Part shown: positions 10,014 through 19,758 of the stretch, in pieces
Layout of the letters: the number at the start of each line of letters is the position of its first letter
Numbering within the stretch: the stretch's first letter is position 1
Source of the DNA: an uncultured Clostridia bacterium
GTDB lineage: Bacteria > Bacillota > Clostridia > TANB77 > CAG-508
Direction: 5' to 3'
DNA length: 64,000 bases
NCBI GenBank assembly: GCA_928721915.1
Contig: CAKMVZ010000002.1
Location: 62,001-126,000, forward strand
Made by a program: the position numbers and the translations under genes
Notes under the pieces: generated by a model
Database searches by the model: none
Told to the model about the DNA's origin: nothing
Seen by the model: only the letters and a program-made list of their open reading frames with translations

Positions 10014-10592
10014 TTAATCATTTTTTACTTTATCCTCGTCTATTACAGGTTTTTTTGTTTTTTTATTCGAAATATTTTTTATCTTAATATTAACATATTT
10101 TACATCTAAATCTGCAGTTTGCTTTAATGCAGCTTTTACTCTTTTTTGTAATTCTGTTGAAATTTCTTTTATAACAATATCTCTACTTACTACAACATTT
10201 ACATCAACAGTTACATTCTTCTCAGAATCTATATATGTTCTACTTGAAATTGATTCAGCTCCTACAACCTCTTTTCCAACACCTGCAACTAAATTTTCTA
10301 AACTTTCTTTTGAAATGATTAATTTGCCACTTTCATTTTCAAGAATAAGTCCTTCTTTTCCTTCACTTGAAATTTTTTCTCCAAAAATTATTTCTCTCAA
10401 TGAAAGTAACATTAATACTAATGCTATTATAAATAAAATTTTAGAGAAGAAATTTCCTTCAACTATTGCCTCCATAGTATTTGCGCCAAAATCTGGGGCT
10501 ATTACTCCACCTATAGTTAACATTAAAATAACTGATAAAATTAAAACTATCACAGAAAATGTAACTGATATTACTTTTTCAAAAGTTGACAT
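10014..10592 (-). CDS. amaP: Alkaline shock response membrane anchor protein AmaP
   Basis: 192 aa with two N-terminal membrane helices and an Asp23-like C-terminal domain (ESISSRTYIDSEKNVTVDV). Anchors Asp23 to the membrane in Bacillota. Lies between DUF2273 and asp23 with short gaps. Confidence 0.85.
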   Translation of the reverse strand: MSTFEKVISVTFSVIVLILSVILMLTIGGVIAPDFGANTMEAIVEGNFFSKILFIIALVLMLLSLREIIFGEKISSEGKEGLILENESGKLIISKESLENLVAGVGKEVVGAESISSRTYIDSEKNVTVDVNVVVSRDIVIKEISTELQKRVKAALKQTADLDVKYVNIKIKNISNKKTKKPVIDEDKVKND

Positions 10593-10621
10593 ATTTTAGG
10601 CTCCTTTCTATATTTCATTTT

Positions 10622-11065
10622 TTAGTTTTCATCATTATTTTCGTCTTTTTCTGTTATTGCATGAACACCTTGAATATTTACATTAACACTTGATACTTTA
10701 AGACCTGTCATTGTTTCAACAGATTTTTTTACTTTAGTTTGTATTTCAAATGCAATTTCAGGAATTCTTGCTCCATATTCAACTATAATATTTAAATCAA
10801 TTTTTGCAATTTTATTATCAGTAATTTCTACTTTTACACCTTTTGCATAATTCTTTTTTCCGCTAATTGCTTCAGTTATTCCAGCAAAAGTTCCACTCAT
10901 ACCATAAACACCTGAAATTTCAGAAATTGCAATTCCAGCATAAGTTGCAACTGTATCACTAGAAATTCTAACTGTACTTTCTTCTCCTATATCTTGAGAT
11001 TCATCTTTATTTTCATTAACTTTTTCTACAATAACAATCTCATCATCCTTTTTCTCTTCTTCCAT
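10622..11065 (-). CDS. Asp23/Gls24 family envelope stress protein
   Basis: 147 aa, acidic N-terminus followed by the Asp23 domain (VATYAGIAISEISGVYGMSG, VNVNIQGVHA). Heads the asp23-amaP-DUF2273-nusB-xseA run. Confidence 0.9.
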   Translation of the reverse strand: MEEEKKDDEIVIVEKVNENKDESQDIGEESTVRISSDTVATYAGIAISEISGVYGMSGTFAGITEAISGKKNYAKGVKVEITDNKIAKIDLNIIVEYGARIPEIAFEIQTKVKKSVETMTGLKVSSVNVNIQGVHAITEKDENNDEN

Positions 11066-11135
11066 ATTTTATCTCCTTCCATAAGATTTTAAATTAAATA
11101 TATTTTATCAATATATATTATATTTTACAAGCTTT

Positions 11136-12119
11136 TTATATAAAACATTTTCCTGCAATAATTTCATTTCCTCTCAAAAAATCTTTAATATTCATCTTTT
11201 TACTATTTTCACCTTGAATCTCTACTACTGATATTATTGCATCTTTAGCTTTGATAAAAAGGCCAATTTTACTATTAGAATAAATTACTGTTCCATTTTT
11301 ATTTTTTAAAAGCTTATTCTTATAATCTTCAAATTCTGAAAATTTATTTATAAAATCATCAAAATTTATAACATCCAATTTCCAAAACTTAATTTTTTTA
11401 TTGTCTAATAAGCTATATGTGCCCATTCCAGGGTTTAATCCTCTAGTCAAATTTTTTATTTGTAAAGCTGTTTTATTTTCCCAATCTATTCTAGACATTT
11501 CTTTTTCTAATTTTGGAGCAATAGTAAAATCATCTGATTGTTTAATTCTTACAATATTTCCTTTTTCTATATCTTTTAAAGTGTCTACTAACATTTTAGA
11601 GCCTAAAGTTGATAACCTATCCCAAAGTTCTCCAGCTGTTTCATCTTCACCAATTTTAACCTCTTCTTTTTTTATAATATCTCCATCGTCCATACCAACA
11701 TCTAAGTACATTGTACATACACCAGTTACTTTATCTCCATTAATAATAGACCACTGTATAGGAGCTGCACCTCTATATTTTGGCAAAAGAGAAGGATGAA
11801 CATTTATACAACCATATTTAAATAAACTTAAGAATTCTTTAGGTAAAATCTTTCCATAAACTACAACACATGCAATATCGGCATTTAAAGCTTTTATCTC
11901 TTCAATAAATTCTGGATTTTTTCTTATCTTTTCTGGTTGAAAAATTTTAAATTTATTTTGAATAGCAAACTCTTTTACTTCTGACATTGATAATTTCATT
12001 CCTCTACCTTTTGGCTTATCAGGAGCAGTTACAACACCTACTATATCAAATCCCGCTTTATAAACAGCTTCTAAAGATTCTTTTGCAAAATCTGGAGTTC
12101 CAATAAAAAGCACTCTCAA
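11136..12119 (-). CDS. fmt: Methionyl-tRNA formyltransferase
   Basis: 327 aa, starts MRVLFIGTPDFAKESLEAVY. The catalytic motif NVHPSLLPKYRGAAPIQW is intact. Uses 10-formyl-THF (product of fhs in this window) to formylate initiator tRNA. Followed by none and preceded by def in the standard def-fmt arrangement. Confidence 0.96.
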   Translation of the reverse strand: MRVLFIGTPDFAKESLEAVYKAGFDIVGVVTAPDKPKGRGMKLSMSEVKEFAIQNKFKIFQPEKIRKNPEFIEEIKALNADIACVVVYGKILPKEFLSLFKYGCINVHPSLLPKYRGAAPIQWSIINGDKVTGVCTMYLDVGMDDGDIIKKEEVKIGEDETAGELWDRLSTLGSKMLVDTLKDIEKGNIVRIKQSDDFTIAPKLEKEMSRIDWENKTALQIKNLTRGLNPGMGTYSLLDNKKIKFWKLDVINFDDFINKFSEFEDYKNKLLKNKNGTVIYSNSKIGLFIKAKDAIISVVEIQGENSKKMNIKDFLRGNEIIAGKCFI

Positions 12120-12138
12120 ATTTTATCCCTCCTTAAAA

Positions 12139-12636
12139 TTATTTTTCTGATTTATTATTTCTATTTTCTGGACTTATATATTCTAAACTTCCTGGTTCTA
12201 CTTTTTCAACAAAAAGCACACCATTTAAATGATCTATCTCATGACAAAGAGCTTGAGCTAATAAATCTTTTGCTTTGATTCTTACTTTTTTTCCTTCAAT
12301 ATCTAATGCTTCAACTTCAACTTCTTTTGGTCTTTTTACTTTTCCAAATTGATTTGGAAAACTTAAGCATCCTTCTTCAACTATTTGTTCACCTTTTTGT
12401 TTTATAATAACAGGATTTATCAAGGTAAATTGCATTCCTTCTTCATATAAATCTATTACTATAATTCTTTTTAAAACTCCAACCTGTGGACCAGCTAATC
12501 CTAAACCTTCATATTTATGCATTGTTTCCATCATATCTTTTGCTAAAGTTTTAATTTTTTCATCAATAACATCAATTTCTCTTGAACGTTTTTTTAATAT
12601 TTCATCATTATCATATCTTAAATTTCTAATTGCCAT
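12139..12636 (-). CDS. def: Peptide deformylase
   Basis: 165 aa from ATG 12636 (MAIRNLRYDNDEILKKRSRE), chosen over an upstream in-frame ATG because it matches the family's usual start. Metal motifs are GLAGPQVG, EEGCLSFP and QALCHEIDHLNG. Removes the formyl group added by Fmt. Confidence 0.96.
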   Translation of the reverse strand: MAIRNLRYDNDEILKKRSREIDVIDEKIKTLAKDMMETMHKYEGLGLAGPQVGVLKRIIVIDLYEEGMQFTLINPVIIKQKGEQIVEEGCLSFPNQFGKVKRPKEVEVEALDIEGKKVRIKAKDLLAQALCHEIDHLNGVLFVEKVEPGSLEYISPENRNNKSEK

Positions 12637-12696
12637 TTTTCTTTCCCTTATAAATATATTTAGGTTTTCCAAGATTACCTATAACTTATATAAATT

Positions 12697-14934
12697 TTAA
12701 CTCATATTACTAGGATTAATATCAACTGTAATAGTTGTTAATTTTAAATTTTTCATTCCTTCAAAAGAATGATTAATTAAATCAATCATACTATTTGTTA
12801 CTTTTCCTTTAATAATTATTCTCCACCTATATTTATTTTTTATTCTATCTATAGGTGCTGGCACTGGCTCAAATATTATTAGATTTTCTATTTTATTTAA
12901 ATATTTCTTCAAATTTCTATATATAAAATTTGATGATTTTTTTATTTCATCTAAACTAATGCCAGAAAACCTAATAAGTATTATATCGCAAAATGGTGGG
13001 TATTTCAATACTTTTCTTAAATTCACCTCTGTATTATAAAATGAATTATAATCCTGTTCTTTCGCATAAATTATAGAATAACTATCAGGATTATATGTTT
13101 GTATTATAACTCGTCCGAGCCTCTTTTTCTCTTCCTGCTCTTCCTGCTGCTTGAACTATAGTTTGAAATGTTCTTTCAGTTGCTCTATAATCATCTATAT
13201 TTAAAGTACTATCTGCAGCAATTACTCCAACTAAAGTAACATTTGGGAAATGATGACCTTTTACTATCATTTGAGTTCCAATTAAAACATCTATATTTTC
13301 ATTTTTAAATTTATTTAATATTTCTTCATGAGAATTTTTCTTAGTTACTGTATCTATATCCATTCTAATTGTAGTAATCCCTGGAAAGATTTTTTTAACT
13401 TCATCTTCTAACTTTTGAGTTCCTGTTCCAAAATATTTAATATTTTTACTTCTGCATTCTGGACATTCTATTAAAGAACTCATCTCAAATCCACAATAAT
13501 GACATTTTAATTTATTTTCAAACTTATGGTATGTAAGACTTATATTACAATTTTTGCATTTTGCAGTATATCCACAATCTCTACACATAACAAAAGTTGA
13601 ATATCCTCTTCTATTTAAAAATAACATTGTTTGCTTTTTTTGATTTAAATTATTTTCTATTTCTTCTTTTAATCTATTACTTATCATCGATTTATTGCCG
13701 ATTAGCTAATTCTTGCCTTAAATCAACTATTTCTACTTCTGGAAGTTTTGCTTCACCTGCTCTTTTAGATAAAGTATACCTATTTATTTTTTTCTCTTCT
13801 GCTTGATAAAAAGTAACAATATCAGGAGTTGCACTTCCTAAGACTAATGGACAATTATTTGATTTTGCTATATATTTTGCCAAATCTTTTGCATTATATC
13901 TAGGAGTCATATCAGATTTATATGACATATCATGCTCTTCATCTATTATAATTATTCCTAAATCTTTAATAGGAGCAAATATTGCAGATCTTGCACCAAT
14001 TACAATTTTAGCTTCTTGTTTTAAAATTCTATTCCATTCATCATATCTTTCTCCAACAGATAACTTACTATGTAAAACAGCTATTGTGTTTCCAAACCTT
14101 GCTAAAAATCTATCAACCATTTGAGGTGTTAAAGAAATTTCTGGGACTAAAACTATTGCTGACTTATCTTTATTTAATACTTCTTCTATTAATCTTAAGT
14201 AAATTTCTGTTTTTCCGTGAACCAGTAACTCCAAAAATTAAATTACATGAATATCTATTATTTTTTATATCCTCATTTATTTTATCAAAACATTCTTGTT
14301 GTTCTTTATTTAAAATTTTAGCTTTATCTCTTTTTATTTCTTTATTAATAAAAGGGTTTCTCCTTATTTGTTCTTCTTCTATTTTTATATATCCATTTTT
14401 TTCTAAAGTTTTAATAATTGCAGAACTTACATCAGTAAGTGCTTCTAAATCTGATTTATATATTCCTTCATTAGACTGTAAAAATCTTAAAACTCTTATC
14501 TGTTTTTCACTTTTTATAACTTTTAAATTTATATTTTCTTCTATTTCTTCAAAATTTTTATTTAAATAAACAAAATTTCCAGTTTTTTCTTTTACTCTAT
14601 TTGATAATTCTTTTGTTCCTGTTCCAGGAGGTAACATTAATTTTATACATTCTGAAACATTACAAAAATATTTTCTTGCCATAAGCTTAGCAAGATTTAT
14701 TTTAAATTCTGTTAAATAGTCCTCTTCTAAAACCTTTGCAATACCTTTATTTGCATAGTCAGAGCTTGTCTTTATATTAATAACAAATCCATCTTCTAAT
14801 CTTTTAGAAAAACCAAATGGTACAAAAACTCTAGATCCAATATGAATTATCGACTCATATTCTTTAGGTACATGATAATCAAATACTTTATTTAAAGCTT
14901 TAGCATTACTATTTATTATGACTTCTGCAAACAT
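12697..14934 (-). CDS. priA: Primosomal protein N' (helicase PriA), three CGGN sites
   Basis: 744 aa when three quadruplets are read as Gly. Site 14214-14217: GGT TCA CGGA AAA ACA gives GVTGSGKTEIYL, the Walker A loop. Site 13697-13700: GCT AAT CGGC AAT AAA gives ELANGNKSMISNRL. Site 13114-13117: GAG GCT CGGA CGA GTT gives GRAGREKEAGRVIIQTYNPD, helicase motif VI. The zinc-binding cysteines (CRDCGYTAKCKNC, CHYCGFE, CPECRS) and DEEHD Walker B are intact. In triplets the gene is four fragments. Replication restart helicase. Confidence 0.95.
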
Positions 14935-14979
14935 TTTTGTCCCCCTTCATTTTGTTTTTAAAAGTCTTTGCACTAAAAT

Positions 14980-15045
14980 AAAAAGAGGTATCAAACATCT
15001 CTTAAACATTAATTTATTTAATAAAATGCCTGTCCTCCTCTTTTT
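14980..15045 (-). terminator. Possible weak hairpin between gmk and priA
   Basis: Stem AAAAAGAGG (14980-14988) with CCTCTTTTT (15037-15045) and a long loop. On the minus strand it would precede priA. Could be an attenuator or just chance in AT-rich DNA. Confidence 0.3.
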
Positions 15046-15050
15046 AAAAC

Positions 15051-15623
15051 TTATTTTCCACATTCTTCTTCATATTCTTTTGTAATAATAGTTTCAATTA
15101 TACTTAAAGCTTTTTCTAAATTATCATTTTTCATAACATAATCATAAATATGCATTTTTGATTCTTCATAGTCAAATCTATTTAATCTAAGCATTATTTC
15201 TTCATGAGATAATTTGTCAATTCTATTTTCCAATCTTCTTTTTAACTCATCTTTTGGAACTCTTAAAAAGATTGTAACTACTTTAATTCCTTCATCAGAT
15301 AAAATCTTTTCTAATTTTTCTGTTCCATTAACATCAATATCTTTTATAACTATTCCATTTTTAGCTTTTTCATGTATCATTTTTTTAGAAGACCCATAAT
15401 AATGATTATGATGAATATCATATTCATATATGTCTCCATTATCAATTAATTTTTCAAATTCCTCTTTGGAAACAAAATAATATGATACACCTTCAATATC
15501 ATCTGCACGTGGAGCCCTTGTTGTATAAGATGGTACTGTACAAACTTTATCCATTTTCTTTGTTATTGCTTTAATTATAGTATCCTTTCCTGCACCTGCT
15601 ACTCCTGATAATATTACTAACAT
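15051..15623 (-). CDS. gmk: Guanylate kinase
   Basis: 190 aa. The P-loop is SGVAGAGKDT rather than the common SGPSGxGK[GS]T. The GMP-binding region SYTTRAPRADDIEGVSYYF is typical. Converts GMP to GDP with ATP. Upstream of priA and downstream of rpoZ in the usual order. Confidence 0.9.
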   Translation of the reverse strand: MLVILSGVAGAGKDTIIKAITKKMDKVCTVPSYTTRAPRADDIEGVSYYFVSKEEFEKLIDNGDIYEYDIHHNHYYGSSKKMIHEKAKNGIVIKDIDVNGTEKLEKILSDEGIKVVTIFLRVPKDELKRRLENRIDKLSHEEIMLRLNRFDYEESKMHIYDYVMKNDNLEKALSIIETIITKEYEEECGK

Positions 15624-15666
15624 AAAAATATTCCTTTCTAAATATATTGACTTTAAAGTTTTAATT

Positions 15667-15861
15667 TTATTCTTCTATTTCTTTTACTTTCCCTGCTGCT
15701 ATTTCTTGAGCTGCTAATGTAACATTAGAATATTCTTGATTATCAACTAAAGGTGATGATCCCTCTAATAATTGTCTTGCTCTTTTTGATGTTATTATAA
15801 CTAGAGCATATCTATCCTCTACAAGTTTTAATAAATCTGTAACTGTTGGTTTTACTAACAT
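15667..15861 (-). CDS. rpoZ: RNA polymerase omega subunit
   Basis: 64 aa, starts MLVKPTVTDLLKLVEDRYAL and includes TSKRARQLLEG. It is placed upstream of gmk as in most Bacillota. Confidence 0.92.
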   Translation of the reverse strand: MLVKPTVTDLLKLVEDRYALVIITSKRARQLLEGSSPLVDNQEYSNVTLAAQEIAAGKVKEIEE

Positions 15862-15921
15862 TTTAAATGCCTCCTTAAATTTTATATTTATTTAATTTTT
15901 AAGACTTTTAGTCTTAAATCT

Positions 15922-16188
15922 TTAGTTTGCTTTTTCATCATCATTATTATTTTCTGGTATATCAATTCTATTTGCAATTGTTTCTGGTTGAACTGCAGAT
16001 AAAATAACATGACCTGAATCCATTATAATTACAGCTCTTGTTCTTCTTCCATAAGTTGCATCTATAGCCATTTTAGAATCTTTAGACTCTTGAACTATTC
16101 TTTTTATAGGAGCAGAATCAGGACTAATAATTGAAATAATTCTTTCTGCCGAAACCATATTTCCAAAACCAATATTTATAAGTTGCAT
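15922..16188 (-). CDS. remA: Extracellular matrix/regulatory protein RemA (DUF370)
   Basis: 88 aa, starts MQLINIGFGNMVSAERIISI and has the conserved ATYGRRTRAVIIMDSGHVIL. A DNA-binding regulator in Bacillus; located between yicC and gmk/rpoZ as in many Firmicutes. Confidence 0.93.
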   Translation of the reverse strand: MQLINIGFGNMVSAERIISIISPDSAPIKRIVQESKDSKMAIDATYGRRTRAVIIMDSGHVILSAVQPETIANRIDIPENNNDDEKAN

Positions 16189-16206
16189 AAATTCCTCCTT
16201 GTTTAA

Positions 16207-17082
16207 TTACTCTATATTTTGAATTTGTTCTCTTATGTTTTCCAACTCTGTTTTAACTTCAATTACTAAATTAGTAATCTGTAAACTATTTGCTTTTGAA
16301 CCTATTGTATTAATTTCTCTATTCATTTCCTGAATAAGAAAATCAATTTTTTTACCAATTGGAGAAGACTCTTTAATAAGTTCTTTAAACTGTTCTATAT
16401 GAGACTTTAATCTTGTAAGTTCTTCTTCAATTGAAGATTTATCTGAAAAAATTACTATTTCTTGAAGTAATCTATTTTCATCTATATTTTCTGTATCCAT
16501 TAATTCTTTTACTCTAGAATTTAATTTTACTATATATTCTTCAGTTAGTCCAGATGAAAAATCAGAAATTTGATTAATTTTACTAGAAATTTCATTTATT
16601 CTATTTTCTAAATCACTTACTAATTTTTCTCCTTCTATTTCTTTCATTTTAGTAAATTTTTCTAGTGCTTGAATTAATGCAAAATTAAGTTCATTAAAAA
16701 TCAAGTTTTCATCAGTATTATCTTCTTTTTTTAATATATCGGGCATTTTTGATATATCTATAACATTTATTTCTGAATTTATTCCAGTTTCTTTTGCTAA
16801 TTCTTGTAAATCCTTTATATATTCTTTTGCTAGCTCTTTATTAAATTTTATATTATTTCCAACATTGCTAAAATTTTGAAAATCAATAAAAACATCTATT
16901 TTTCCTCTTGAAGCATAATTTTCTATTTCTTTTCTTAATTTATTTTCTATACCATTAAAAGTTTTTGGCATTCTAAAACTAATGTCACAATATTTATGAT
17001 TTACTGACTTTATCTCAACTAAATATTCTCTTCCTTCATTTTCATAATTTCCTCGGCCAAAGCCTGTCATACTTCTAATCAT
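16207..17082 (-). CDS. yicC: YicC family endoribonuclease
   Basis: 291 aa, starts MIRSMTGFGRGNYENEGREY and ends in the family's EVKTELENIREQIQNIE. A stress-associated endoribonuclease family. The conserved GRG here uses CGA for Arg, so CGA is an ordinary arginine codon in this genome. Confidence 0.93.
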   Translation of the reverse strand: MIRSMTGFGRGNYENEGREYLVEIKSVNHKYCDISFRMPKTFNGIENKLRKEIENYASRGKIDVFIDFQNFSNVGNNIKFNKELAKEYIKDLQELAKETGINSEINVIDISKMPDILKKEDNTDENLIFNELNFALIQALEKFTKMKEIEGEKLVSDLENRINEISSKINQISDFSSGLTEEYIVKLNSRVKELMDTENIDENRLLQEIVIFSDKSSIEEELTRLKSHIEQFKELIKESSPIGKKIDFLIQEMNREINTIGSKANSLQITNLVIEVKTELENIREQIQNIE

Positions 17083-17084
17083 TA

Positions 17085-17771
17085 TTATTTATTTTTCCTC
17101 TCTTTTAAAGTTTTTTTACTTTCTTCATCTAAATAACCTTTTTTATCTTCTTTTAATATTTCTTTTACATCACTATAATTATCTTTTAAATACTTATTTC
17201 TATAATAAACAACTATAAAAATAGATTTTAAAATATAATATATAATAAAAACAATTATTATATTTGAAAGAAAATTTATATTATTTAATGTGTACATATA
17301 TGGCACATACAAAACTGCTATACTAAATAAAGTAAATTCTATTCCATATAAAGCTATTTTAAATGAATCTTTTTTATATGAAAATTCAAAAATAGCTATA
17401 GATATTAAGCAAACCATTATTTGAATTATTTTCATAGTTATTTCAAATTTTGATAAACTAAACCTGTTAAAAATTATATTTATGCCTAAATATATAATCA
17501 TCATAAACATAAATATAGCAATATTGAAAAAAACTAAATTACTAATTTTATCTTTAAGTTCTTTTGGAAGTTTTTTTCTTTCTTTTATAGTTTCTTCTAA
17601 AATATCTGTATCATTAGCTTTTTCATTTTTTATATTATTAATATTGTTTTCTTTTAAAGATTTATTTTTAGAATTTTCATTTGTTTTATTTTTAACATTT
17701 TTTTCAGTATTTTCTGATTTTTCATTATTCTTTTTATTATTCACATTTTTCTTATTTGCTTTTTTACTCAT
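17085..17771 (-). CDS. Hypothetical membrane protein with Lys/Asn-rich N-terminus
   Basis: 228 aa. Residues 1-75 are almost only K, N, E and S, followed by about five hydrophobic segments (for example FFNIAIFMFMMIIYLGINII). Stop is 3 nt before yicC's start, so the two are probably co-transcribed. No recognisable domain. Confidence 0.6.
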   Translation of the reverse strand: MSKKANKKNVNNKKNNEKSENTEKNVKNKTNENSKNKSLKENNINNIKNEKANDTDILEETIKERKKLPKELKDKISNLVFFNIAIFMFMMIIYLGINIIFNRFSLSKFEITMKIIQIMVCLISIAIFEFSYKKDSFKIALYGIEFTLFSIAVLYVPYMYTLNNINFLSNIIIVFIIYYILKSIFIVVYYRNKYLKDNYSDVKEILKEDKKGYLDEESKKTLKERKNK

Positions 17772-17794
17772 TTTTTTATTTCCTTTTCTTATGT

Positions 17795-18545
17795 TTAATT
17801 TTCTAATTCATAGTTAATTATTGCAACCATTGCTAAAGAAACAGTTTCTGTTCTTAATATTCTTTTTCCTAAAGTAATAATTTTTGCACCAGATTTTTTT
17901 AGTTCTTCTATCTCTATAGGTTCTATTCCACCTTCTGGTCCTATCACTATTCCTACTTTTAGCTCTGATTTTCCACTATTTTTAAGTTTATTTAGCTCTT
18001 CTTTAAAAGTTAATTTTTCTTCTTGTTCATAAGCTACTAATACTATATCATATTCTTTAATTAAATTACAGATATTTTTAACATTTTTTATATTTTCTAT
18101 ATGTGGAATAATATTTCTTTTACTTTGTTTTGCTGCAACCTCAGCAATTTTTTGCCATCTTAAAATTTTTTTATTTTCTAATACACCATCAATTTTTACT
18201 ATAGTTCTTCTAAAGTTAACTGGGATAAATTTATTTACTCCGAAGTTCAGTTCCTTTTTGAATTATAAGTTCCATCTTATCAAATTTTGGAAGTCCTTGA
18301 AATACGTCTATTTTTATATTACTTTCAGAATTAAATTCCATTTTTTCTATTATTTTGCAATCTATTTTTTCCTTATATTCATTAATAATTTCACAAATAA
18401 AATTTTTACCTGTTTGTTTATTACAAATGCAAATTTCATCTCCTTTAGATAATCTTAAAACATTTTTTATATGATTAACATCATCATTTAAAATTTGAAC
18501 TATATTTTCATTAATTTGGCTTGAATCAACAAAAAATTTATTCAA
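17795..18545 (-). CDS. rsmE: 16S rRNA (U1498-N3) methyltransferase RsmE, one CGGA site
   Basis: 249 aa after correction. The N-terminal part reaches KGTEL, then CTT CGGA GTA AAT AAA (18239-18242) gives ELGVNKFIPV, the conserved RsmE sequence. In triplets a TAA follows two codons later. The C-terminal SPOUT part contains GIVIGPEGGIEPIEI and LGKRILRTETVSLAMV. Without the shift only 104 residues would be made and the catalytic half would be lost. Confidence 0.94.
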
Positions 18546-18657
18546 AATAATCCTAGTCCTCTCTTTTTTAATTTAATATATTAATTTATATAAAATTTTA
18601 ATGTAGATTTATTTCAAAACTTTTGTTTGCAAATGTCAATACTTTTTTTTAATTTTT

Positions 18658-19299
18658 TTATATTTTATTATTTTTATAATTATCACATAATTCTTTTAGC
18701 TTACAAACCTCACATTTTGGATTTCTAGCTTCGCAACAATTTCTACCATGTTCAATAAATAAATGATTTATATCATAATAATATTTTTTGGGATATGTTT
18801 TTAATAAATCTTGTTCAATTTTAATAGGATCTGATTCTTTTGACAAACCTAATCTATTTGAAATCCTTTTTGCATGTGTATCAACAGCTACTCCACATGG
18901 AGTCTTAAAAGCTTCTAGCATTATAACGTTTGCGCTTTTTCTTCCAACTCCTGGAATTTTAATTAATTCATCAATATCATTTGGAACTACTCCATTATAT
19001 TTTTCTATAAGCATTTTACTTGCAGCTATAATGTTTTTTGCCTTATTTTTATAAAATCCGCAAGGATGAATAATATTTTCTAAAACCTTAACATCTATTT
19101 TTGCCATTTTTTCAGGTGTATTGTATTTTTCAAACAATGCAGGAGTAGTTAAATTAACTCTTGCATCTGTACATTGAGCTGATAACATAACAGAAACCAT
19201 CATTTCAAATGGAGTTGTAAAGTCTAGACTACATTTTGCATCAGGATATATTTCTTTTAAAATTTCTATAATCTTTATTGCTTCTTTTTGTGTTTTCAT
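18658..19299 (-). CDS. nth: Endonuclease III
   Basis: 213 aa, with helix-hairpin-helix IPGVGRKSANVI, catalytic Asp in GVAVDTHAKR, and the 4Fe-4S cluster pattern C-x6-C-x2-C-x5-C at the end. Base-excision repair of oxidised pyrimidines. Confidence 0.95.
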   Translation of the reverse strand: MKTQKEAIKIIEILKEIYPDAKCSLDFTTPFEMMVSVMLSAQCTDARVNLTTPALFEKYNTPEKMAKIDVKVLENIIHPCGFYKNKAKNIIAASKMLIEKYNGVVPNDIDELIKIPGVGRKSANVIMLEAFKTPCGVAVDTHAKRISNRLGLSKESDPIKIEQDLLKTYPKKYYYDINHLFIEHGRNCCEARNPKCEVCKLKELCDNYKNNKI

Positions 19300-19455
19300 C
19301 TTCTATTCCTTCCTTAATTTTCATATTATAAAACTATCTTTATATTTAAAACTTTTATTTTAAAGTAACATAATTTTAATAAATTAATATTATATACTAT
19401 AGGTGGCTATATACAGCCAATTTATATAAATTTCTAAAGGAGGATTAAGTTAAAA

Positions 19456-19611
19456 ATGCATTTTAAAAAGTTTAGAAAATTTATATCTGGTATTTTAATT
19501 GGATTTGGAATTGGAATTTTACTTGTACTTTTTCTTCCTTTAGAGGCCTGGCTTACTATTATTGGAATAGCTTTAGTTGTTGCAGGCATTAAATACTTAT
19601 TTGATTGTTAG
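19456..19611 (+). CDS. Small membrane protein upstream of the SpoVM-like gene
   Basis: 51 aa: MHFKKFRKFISGILIGFG followed by a continuous hydrophobic segment and ending KYLFDC. AAAGGAGG lies 10 nt before the ATG. Its spacing to the next small gene (14 nt) indicates co-transcription, so a sporulation role is plausible but inferred. Confidence 0.7.
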   Translation: MHFKKFRKFISGILIGFGIGILLVLFLPLEAWLTIIGIALVVAGIKYLFDC

Positions 19612-19625
19612 GAGTGATTAAAAAT

Positions 19626-19706
19626 ATGACAATTGTTGTAAAAAAAGTTCCAAAATGTTTACGTGGTATAGTTAAATTTATTTTTGGTGTAAAAGAACCA
19701 AAATAA
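19626..19706 (+). CDS. spoVM: SpoVM-like 26-residue sporulation peptide
   Basis: The peptide MTIVVKKVPKCLRGIVKFIF plus GVKEPK matches the size and pattern of SpoVM (KxPKFLxGIVRxxxG), an amphipathic peptide that recognises the convex forespore membrane and recruits SpoIVA. GGAG lies 10 nt upstream. The first Gly of the usual LGGI is Arg (CGT) here. Too short for routine gene calling. Confidence 0.75.
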   Translation: MTIVVKKVPKCLRGIVKFIFGVKEPK

Positions 19707-19723
19707 TAATTAACTTATGAGTA

Positions 19724-19755
19724 AAAGGACATGGGAACAATTCTCATGTCCTTAA
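19724..19755. terminator. Bidirectional Rho-independent terminator
   Basis: Stem AAGGACATG/CATGTCCTT with A-rich and T-rich flanks, between the plus-strand small genes and the convergent bactofilin-like gene. Confidence 0.8.
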
Positions 19756-19758
19756 AAA

